Source: Fasciola hepatica (lineage: Eukaryota > Platyhelminthes > Trematoda > Plagiorchiida > Fasciolidae). From it: DNA of 64,000 nt. The position numbers and the translations under genes were made by a program. The stretch lies in contig CANUEZ040000029.1 of the NCBI GenBank assembly GCA_948099385.1, forward strand, positions 527,501-591,500. Reading direction: 5' to 3'. The notes under the pieces are model-generated. The model saw only the letters and a list, made by a program, of their open reading frames with translations. It did no database searches and was not told where the DNA came from. How positions within the stretch are numbered: position 1 is the stretch's first letter; every line of letters starts with the position of its first letter. Below are positions 62,501-64,000 of the stretch, one piece after another.

Positions 62501-64000
62501 TTTGTGATAGGCGTTTCACTTGTTTTCTTGCTTTCCTACCTAGGCATATGCGGATTTCCTGAGCACCACGTCTTCCCACTATTAGCAGCCACAACAATAC
62601 TCTGTTGCACTTCCCACCCCGCTCATTTTTCCACCGCTATTGTTGCGCTGGCACCATTCTTCATTTTAATCCGGTGTGCAAATAATAAACGATAGCAGAC
62701 GCTGATTCTAAACAAGGTAAGATGGTTGAGATGCGTGCCCACAGACAGGCCTCCTTGGTGAACGCTGTTCTCCGAGGCAGTTAGATTGGAGGATGGTATG
62801 AGGCGTGAGGTACTTCACCGGTGAACATAGCCGACTAGGGTGTGTTGGATTTCCGAGGTGGGGTCCACGAGACCCGCCGACCGGATGATTGAAGACATCA
62901 GGTAAAGTAGCCAGGCATTGCGGTCAGTTTCATAGTTGCATTAGAGCCCTTTACCCGTTCTTTTCAAATTTCCACTTTCATTTATGCTTGTTTGCTCTCA
63001 GTTCGACGGTACTTAGAGGTAGCGGGGTACTGAATTGGGAGGCCGATGGTTGAAAGAACTGAACTGAACTGAACTGGCTTGACATAACACGACACGACTG
63101 AGAAATGATGTGGCAAGGCTGAGAACTATCATACGTACCTGAGTAATGACGAGACGATTTTGGCTTGTACCAGTGACCACGCGCTGAGTGGAGTGGTTCT
63201 ACTTACTATATACCGCAAAAACCCCAATCGAAAGAAGAAAATTGGGAGCACGGTAATAGTGAGGAGAGAACATCGAGTGATAATATCATTTGGAGAAAAA
63301 TGTGTGAATTAGAGAACATCATTGGTTTCCATTGCTAAACATATCCTCCAATGCACTTAAGCACTGACTGAGTAGACCTCTTAGACCTCATACAGGAAGC
63401 TTACACAAAGTCCACCAAGTTCACTAGTTGGGGTATTCGTACTTTTGTCCTGCGTTAAGGAGCGATCATTCTTATTCGTTATCCAGTGACCAATCGCCTC
63501 AGCGAACTCTGCACTCCAATAAAGTCCCCCTCCCCAAGGACGGGAGCACATGCAACATGTCCCAACTATCATGGTCTAGTAAGCTTCGGTTTTACGTGTA
63601 ACTATTTTTCTAGTGTGATAAAAACTCTGCGCCTTTGCCTCAGCATTTCTAATGCGGCTTTCTCACCAGATTTGATCAACACTACGAGGACATCGTCCTC
63701 CGAACACCGACATTCACCGTCTCTACATGTCGTTAGATAACCAAGCAAAAAATACAAGTGCAGTCAAATCACGAACGCACTGCTTACCTGCATAGCGCTA
63801 GGAGTAAAGGTTACATTCACATAAGTCACCGAATGAGGATCGATCTGTGCCTTTTCCGGGTCCAATTCAAATGCCTCCACGCCGGAAGTAGACCTGCTGC
63901 TAGAACGACCAGTAGTAGGCGCCTGAGTACTGGTAGATTGTCCCACAATCTCAAAGGAGACTTCGGCGGGAACTTGACCACGGTTTGCTATGCAGAATCG
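17209..64000 (-). CDS. HYDIN: HYDIN orthologue, C-terminal part (20 exons, 5' end outside window)
   Basis: HYDIN is a very large ASH/MSP-like domain protein of the C2b projection of the axonemal central pair, needed for normal motility of 9+2 cilia. Exons in transcript order: 63788-64000, 59874-60170, 58894-59035, 52919-53251, 51012-51044, 47857-48149, 42868-42926, 41256-41579, 40255-40447, 39190-39494, 37535-37673, 30309-30652, 26961-28676, 25019-25154, 23484-23777, 22657-22971, 21630-21860, 20489-20713, 18314-18583, 17209-17505. Together they are 6159 bp, 2052 residues plus stop, and every junction keeps phase. Recognised HYDIN signatures include FELAGQGHLPSVAVLRP, YLISGRRNPELPGP, LKGLDYIDVPADGS and the C-terminal WVYYLRG. 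Human HYDIN is about 5100 residues, so this is roughly the last 40%. Family assignment is from memory of the human protein; exon borders are inferred from AG/GT sites and phase. Confidence 0.95.
18314..18583 (-). CDS. HYDIN: HYDIN exon s (GC donor)
   Basis: 90 codons, phase 0. Starts LDNSDFQCD and contains VNAAPGVEVNLEVTFEPTVV and PLQGLAIEPRPQGPIVIRAG. The 3' end has no GT at the position required by homology; the donor is CAG|GCAAGC, a GC-AG intron matching the usual extended consensus for that class. Confidence 0.9.
19390..20350 (-). mobile_element. unclassified repeat with a 188-residue ORF
   Basis: The minus strand carries an uninterrupted 188-residue frame (19777-20343, start codon not certain) without a recognisable domain. 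About 150 bp (20045-20200) recur at 47265-47410, directly upstream of the family I retrotransposon endonuclease and in the same orientation. It is therefore probably retroelement leader sequence. Located in the intron between HYDIN exons r and s. Confidence 0.45.
20489..20713 (-). CDS. HYDIN: HYDIN exon r
   Basis: 75 codons, phase 0. Encodes ASVTLEFCPLRAGSFTGRL, YDLELEATPAGPEPV and TRTVRFCNGAKVKTEF. The vertebrate counterpart is FEFQPLKAGETFGRLTL / ELNLKATPALPEKPV. Confidence 0.94.
20900..21000 (-). repeat. possible tRNA-like repeat
   Basis: Minus strand contains GTCGGTTCAATACC, close to the pol III B box, but no convincing A box at the right distance. Weak call. Confidence 0.2.
21630..21860 (-). 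CDS. HYDIN: HYDIN exon q
   Basis: 77 codons, phase 0, acceptor TATAG and donor GAG|GTAGGT. Encodes VTFTNDQTGEYQFCEITFKI and SVVKSVRLENPLNVPVSLS, equal to the vertebrate FRNEVTNEFLYYNVSF / SIKLENPLPYSVTF segment. Confidence 0.95.
22657..22971 (-). CDS. HYDIN: HYDIN exon p
   Basis: 105 codons, phase 0. Encodes GTLFFPLPDGNGLLYNLSGT, IPNWLCQAQRFRV and LKGLDYIDVPADGSRDYKLS, among the best conserved stretches of the family. Donor CGT|GTAAGT. Confidence 0.97.
23484..23777 (-). CDS. HYDIN: HYDIN exon o
   Basis: 98 codons, phase 0 in and out. Starts NVTCQLQGCEPLKLIIT and contains RTLQIANRTNAVWELRP, which corresponds to vertebrate TILLSNRTNQTWNLHP. Donor AAG|GTAACT. Confidence 0.96.
25019..25154 (-). 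CDS. HYDIN: HYDIN exon n
   Basis: 136 bp, phase 2 in and 0 out. Encodes FRWLADTFAHGLSISPTEG and EAGTEVPFTVTLSPTELD. Acceptor TTTTTCAG, donor GAG|GTGAGT. Confidence 0.95.
25490..26832 (-). mobile_element. RTE-like reverse transcriptase remnant in HYDIN intron
   Basis: On the minus strand: linker and RT N-terminus SAIIPIYQKGSMLTCESYRG (26632-26832), VFLDWKAAFDSA near 26500, and the C-terminal LAFTNLSYLWRRRDDRLTVK near 25960. Multiple stops. Same orientation as HYDIN, in the intron between exons m and n. Confidence 0.78.
26961..28676 (-). CDS. HYDIN: HYDIN exon m (1.7 kb)
   Basis: Unusually long exon, 1716 bp, about 572 residues, phase 2 in and out. It starts CPIKISFTAKAERLLNVN and carries about four ASH repeats. 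Key strings are LHPLDFGTVQPGECVSRKIT, FSPGVIDFGPQILTIKG, IHMGTLQPNQRSRRFVTLIN and SVSFGPVVQGSQLTKSLTL. The acceptor is TTTCAG|A and the donor AA|GTGAGT. No intron interrupts these repeats, unlike the rest of the gene. Confidence 0.97.
29790..30000 (+). mobile_element. RTE-like C-terminal fragment
   Basis: AAVRRRVLRPRGHSLNQ resembles the NAEVRRKVLGTRGQSVDE block of the copy at 1-1795, followed by a shifted LRWLGHVL-like part. Short, truncated at both ends, opposite to HYDIN. Confidence 0.5.
30309..30652 (-). CDS. HYDIN: HYDIN exon l
   Basis: 344 bp, phase 0 in and 2 out. Encodes VTFEFTAITIGLIESFWRLS, VTVPLLVVCNTREPL, RLHPVLVGHTVHETLCLIN and the ASH end VEPMAGVIEPSSR, matching the vertebrate order (GITESFWTFSI, then PLISLD). 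Confidence 0.96.
30777..31706. repeat. large inverted repeat (arms about 350 bp)
   Basis: The left arm 30777-31145 and right arm 31361-31706 are reverse complements over almost their whole length, apart from small indels and microsatellite length. The loop is 215 bp (31146-31360). Arms include a (GT)n/GTGC tract at 31096-31125 mirrored by (CA)n and (GA)n at 31373-31401, and a poly-C run at 31490-31501. No transposase or terminal target duplication was recognised. It lies 125 bp from HYDIN exon l, in the intron upstream of it. Confidence 0.9.
31710..33165. other. no gene recognised (HYDIN intron)
   Basis: Only short open frames. The right part may include the flank of the Ty3/gypsy remnant, but no LTR pair could be confirmed. 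Confidence 0.4.
33171..35477 (-). mobile_element. decayed Ty3/gypsy LTR retrotransposon (RT, RNase H, integrase)
   Basis: Order on the minus strand is typical for Ty3/gypsy. Reverse transcriptase pieces (CFAKLHLSEAYFQI, LLTTNTRWGLF) lie at 35000-35200. RNase H (NLLTDHKPFPAI) is near 34160. The integrase core (VHLDYA, YLVLADAYSERPKIYPV, IIVSNNGSQFS) is at 33390-33580, and its third block (LYHPHSNNQAEQLVDTFRRA) near 33310. The integrase D-D-E positions can be placed (D in HLDYA, N replacing D in SNNGSQ, E in QAEQ). Frames are broken; no intact gag or LTRs seen. Confidence 0.82.
34653..34780. repeat. foldback repeat inside the Ty3/gypsy remnant
   Basis: Arms 34653-34692 and 34741-34780 pair at 36 of 40 positions (GCGTTTAGGTCGCAAACG and its complement). 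Pairing continues inward through CCAGTCG/CGACTGG, leaving a loop of about a dozen bases. It lies between the RT and RNase H blocks. Confidence 0.85.
35678..35818. repeat. second foldback repeat with GAAACGT motif
   Basis: Arms 35678-35720 (TTTATTGTTCGGTAA, GCGTTATC, TGGTAAT) and 35774-35818 are reverse complements with few mismatches. The loop contains AAAGGTCACCTGCGG and CCGAAACGTTCG, a combination also seen near 24495-24530 (minus) and 55470-55510 (plus). Confidence 0.85.
35830..37530. other. no gene recognised (HYDIN intron)
   Basis: Part of the 6.9-kb intron between exons k and l. A/T-rich near 37000; no coding or repeat signature identified. Confidence 0.4.
37535..37673 (-). CDS. HYDIN: HYDIN exon k
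   Basis: 139 bp, phase 2 in and 0 out, acceptor TTCCAG and donor GAG|GTACGT. Encodes NFFIANLTTDELRFSI and TPRGVIASGKKTE. It continues in frame to VTFEFTAITIGLIESFW in exon l. Confidence 0.92.
37674..39189. other. no gene recognised (HYDIN intron)
   Basis: Intron between exons j and k. A minus-strand frame at 38103-38288 ends in a good donor (AAT|GTAAGT at 38163), but it is not needed by phase and shows no ASH pattern. Confidence 0.4.
39190..39494 (-). CDS. HYDIN: HYDIN exon j
   Basis: 305 bp, phase 0 in and 2 out. Contains the most diagnostic HYDIN string in the window, YLISGRRNPELPGP, followed by GTTLDPCTRVIEFHTIGVG. Donor AA|GTACGT. Confidence 0.97.
40255..40447 (-). CDS. HYDIN: HYDIN exon i
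   Basis: 193 bp, phase 2 in and 0 out. Encodes FELMNCGLVTLNYRW and the ASH-type core VPFTVSPSAGEIFPGKST. Donor CAG|GTTAGT. Confidence 0.95.
41256..41579 (-). CDS. HYDIN: HYDIN exon h
   Basis: 324 bp, phase 2 in and out. Begins with a polar, serine-rich linker, then EVEPEPTFEEYPD, LLVSATADFAQY and IRFRDTMMFQRRIYR. The donor chosen is CG|GTACGA, because it joins in frame to FELMNCG of the next exon. Confidence 0.95.
41880..42215 (+). mobile_element. RTE-like 3' end fragment (family II)
   Basis: Aligns by eye with the 3' untranslated end of the 1-1795 copy: TGGTCAGTCCATGACC, GGGGTCCACGAGACCCGCC, GAGGTAGCAACC, then GGTTGAAACTACTGAACTGAA. Only the last about 330 bp are present, as expected for 5'-truncated insertions. 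Confidence 0.7.
42868..42926 (-). CDS. HYDIN: HYDIN exon g (59 bp)
   Basis: Short exon encoding PMDWDDTKQIIQWVDAPID, equivalent to the PDWDDRMRTVKWVD segment of vertebrate HYDIN. Acceptor TTAG, donor AT|GTGAGT; phase 0 in, 2 out. It is too short to be seen as an open frame of its own. Confidence 0.93.
43573..47410 (-). mobile_element. near full-length RTE-like retrotransposon, family I
   Basis: Best preserved element here, minus strand, in the HYDIN intron between exons f and g. The leader is at 47050-47410. The APE endonuclease runs about 46760-45938 (LGSFNVRTLMQAGQQACLAL, IPVNSRLCAVRLQGSV, NLFVISAYAPTDC, QTDHIAVSYRW, VESDH). The linker is at 45841-45617. The reverse transcriptase is at 44961-44179 (VFLDLKGAFGSVGR, SGVRQGCPMSPFLFGFVMDE) with YADN instead of YADD, and the C-terminal domain at 44178-43819. 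Stops interrupt the endonuclease after SETRV and the region before the RT. The 3' end is TACGATGAATGAA near 43573. Inactive by the YADN change and stops. Confidence 0.9.
47857..48149 (-). CDS. HYDIN: HYDIN exon f
   Basis: 293 bp, phase 1 in and 0 out, donor CAG|GTAGGT. Encodes HNELDFGDCSPND, then SWPTNHPTLQFKPAEGHLHP and VVFKPGGVPVTLQ, which matches the family's FGDC / FSPQVGHLHAG / TVTFKSDVPVTL pattern. Confidence 0.96.
48352..48462 (-). other. unassigned coding-like segment in HYDIN intron
   Basis: Minus strand between an acceptor-like AATTACAG and a donor-like AA|GTATGA reads 37 codons without stop, including DPHLSKLVTTTVVMEKEW and FRAFSPNEPEELPK. Its phase (2 in, 2 out) does not fit the HYDIN exons on either side (phase 1), so it is not part of the transcript as modelled. 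Might be a relic of an exon. Confidence 0.25.
48815..48872. repeat. ATT-rich microsatellite
   Basis: Imperfect (ATT)n/(ATC)n run of about 58 bp in the HYDIN intron. Confidence 0.85.
48980..49625 (+). mobile_element. RTE-like 3' fragment (family II)
   Basis: C-terminal domain pieces: TVKCTLQWS, RSETWPLRIKYARSLSVLDQ, DRISNDEIKRKVLE, LPWRTLFSEASSGCK, followed by GAACTAAACTGAACTG. The first about 170 bp (48985-49150) also match 51936-52090. Confidence 0.7.
49640..50480 (-). mobile_element. RTE-like reverse transcriptase remnant
   Basis: Minus strand shows the C-terminal domain: RCLRSIARVWREHRV near 49890 and ALFVLPGCGWKK near 49690. More upstream RT parts with shifts reach about 50480. Its 3' end (TGGAAGAAGTGATGTG) matches that of the fragment at 52018-52461. 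Confidence 0.6.
51012..51044 (-). CDS. HYDIN: HYDIN microexon e (33 nt)
   Basis: 33 bp flanked by TTTTTTCAG and CGG|GTACGT on the minus strand. Its phase (1 in, 1 out) matches both neighbours. It adds eleven residues (about ELNRDEAQLAS) to a low-conservation acidic linker. Direct joining of exons d and f is also in frame, so it may be alternatively used. Recognised from splice signals and phase only. Confidence 0.65.
52018..52461 (-). mobile_element. RTE-like C-terminal fragment
   Basis: Minus strand RARVWWVHRVTNDEIRHRVL-type block: ARVWWVHRVTNDEIRHRVL at 52240-52340. Truncated copy of the same family as 49640-50480, apparently inserted next to or into repeat sequence shared with 48985-49150. 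Confidence 0.65.
52690..52795 (-). repeat. tRNA-derived SINE
   Basis: Minus strand: GATAGCCTCGTGGTCGGGTG (A-box region), about 30 bases, then GGATTCGAGTCCC (B box, close to consensus). Shares the GGTGTTxGATTCACAA block with 58025-58110. Confidence 0.6.
52919..53251 (-). CDS. HYDIN: HYDIN exon d
   Basis: 333 bp, phase 1 in and out, acceptor TTTCAG and donor G|GTAGGC. Encodes LLLRPNAEFAFNVYFRPKQ and VVVNNPYEDTSVELIGES, a clear HYDIN ASH core. The 5.6-kb intron upstream (53252-58893) joins it to exon c in frame. Confidence 0.95.
53262..58010. other. long HYDIN intron, mostly unrecognised
   Basis: Most of the 5.6-kb intron between exons c and d. Holds a GAAACGT-type repeat near 55430-55570 and two unexplained minus-strand frames: 57328-57636 (102 residues) and 54960-55130 (contains ISVQLEYSYQYNRRTK and IDLSDWPKL). 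Neither can be joined to HYDIN by phase. Confidence 0.4.
58025..58110 (+). repeat. tRNA-derived SINE, second copy
   Basis: CGGATAGTCTGGTGATTAGG, then TGTTTGATTCACAAGCGTTC and GGGTTAGAGTGC, a degenerate B box. Same family as 52690-52795, opposite strand. Confidence 0.5.
58170..58640 (-). mobile_element. Penelope-like element remnant (GIY-YIG domain)
   Basis: Minus strand: TNKLPFKDDVLTEVVNREF near 58600, then, after a shift, CSCGRTYMGCTTGRLFERIR at 58230-58320, followed by EHKAWLRSAEIN and a stop. The second segment is the GIY-YIG core (GxxYxG...R..EH) that follows the reverse transcriptase in Penelope-like elements. Frameshifted and truncated. Confidence 0.78.
58894..59035 (-). CDS. HYDIN: HYDIN exon c
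   Basis: 142 bp, phase 0 in and 1 out, acceptor CAG and donor G|GTAAGA. Encodes VNLTLIDADHVFFLEP and continues to a proline/serine stretch. It was too short to stand out as an open frame and was found by following phase from exon b. Confidence 0.88.
59874..60170 (-). CDS. HYDIN: HYDIN exon b
   Basis: 99 codons, phase 0 to 0, acceptor CTAG and donor GTGAGT. Encodes a glycine/serine-rich insert followed by FELAGQGHLPSVAVLRP and LALKNNG, the typical end of one ASH domain and start of the next. Confidence 0.95.
60171..61212. other. no gene recognised (HYDIN intron)
   Basis: Intron sequence between exon b and the Penelope-like ORF. Only short open frames; no repeat recognised. Confidence 0.4.
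61213..61851 (-). mobile_element. Penelope-like element, RT end and GIY-YIG endonuclease ORF
   Basis: Intact 212-residue frame. Residues 10-90 resemble the end of the Penelope reverse transcriptase (GYPNAFIN, PPFKGDDVSQMLERRG). The GIY-YIG endonuclease is at about 108-205: CGCGVTYVGRTERQFRNRIS, then EHIPNW, IAQHLLMTRHQFEKEKAFRV, ending LCLPW. The Cys pair before GVTYVG is typical of the family. No upstream RT core with catalytic Asp was found, so the element is 5'-truncated. Lies in the HYDIN intron between exons a and b. Confidence 0.88.
62150..62300 (+). repeat. dispersed repeat, partner of 9545-9750
   Basis: TGCTGCCTTGCAG, CGCGCTTGGCTGC, ACAAAGGCT and CCTACTCTGGAC match the left-hand copy. 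Function unknown. Confidence 0.5.
62700..63080 (+). mobile_element. RTE-like 3' end fragment (family II)
   Basis: Matches the 3' ends at 1400-1790 and 41880-42215: TGTTCTCCGAGGC, GGGGTCCACGAGACCCGCC, GAGGTAGC, ending in the tandem GAACTGAACTGAACTGAACTGG at 63057-63078. Only the 3' end is present. Confidence 0.75.
63788..64000 (-). CDS. HYDIN: HYDIN exon a (partial, runs off window)
   Basis: 71 codons open to the right edge. Contains NRGQVPAEVSFEIVG, a serine/threonine-rich linker, then an ASH strand pattern ending NVTFTPSAMQ. The donor is CAG|GTAAGC, phase 0. The next exon continues NYKASFKAYL, matching the family order. Confidence 0.93.

Noticed and set aside
1..64000. CRISPR arrays, bacterial operons, rRNA genes.
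   Set aside because: No regularly spaced repeats, operon-like ORF runs or rRNA signatures were seen; the sequence is clearly intron-rich eukaryotic DNA.

Overview
The window looks like nuclear DNA from a parasitic flatworm, most likely a trematode. The evidence is intron-rich genes, several introns of only 34-36 nt, a symmetric microexon, many decayed APE-type non-LTR (RTE-like) retrotransposons, Ty3/gypsy pieces and Penelope-like GIY-YIG remnants. The species was not determined. No bacterial or viral gene organisation was seen.

Two host genes can be assembled. On the minus strand, from the right edge down to 17209, lies the 3' part of a HYDIN orthologue, a giant ASH-domain protein of the ciliary central-pair apparatus. 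I could chain 20 exons whose splice phases all agree. They give about 2052 C-terminal residues and end at a real stop codon; the 5' part lies beyond position 64000. On the plus strand, 14281-16949, is an aldo-keto reductase gene with eight exons, a complete catalytic tetrad and the NADPH-binding motif. The two genes converge tail to tail, with 259 bp between their stop codons.

Region by region: 1-12600 is a pile of broken RTE-like elements with SINE-like pieces, (TA)n tracts and foldback repeats. 12600-14280 shows nothing recognisable. 14281-16949 is the reductase. 17209-64000 is HYDIN exons separated by introns of 0.5-6.9 kb. The introns hold the rest of the mobile DNA: RTE remnants on both strands (25.5-26.8, 29.8, 41.9, 43.6-47.4, 48.9-50.4, 52.0-52.5 and 62.7 kb), a large inverted repeat at 30.8-31.7 kb, a decayed Ty3/gypsy element with a foldback inside it (33.2-35.5 kb), tRNA-like SINEs (52.7 and 58.0 kb) and two Penelope-like GIY-YIG fragments (58.2 and 61.2 kb).

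The two host genes are not obviously linked in function. HYDIN serves motile cilia (larval epidermis, flame cells, sperm) and the reductase serves carbonyl metabolism. The points most worth checking are the near-perfect inverted repeat in a HYDIN intron, the 33-nt microexon, two GC-AG introns, the sharp boundary of a 99% identical 436-bp duplication in the left-hand retroelement cluster, and a repeat with an apparently conserved reading frame next to it.
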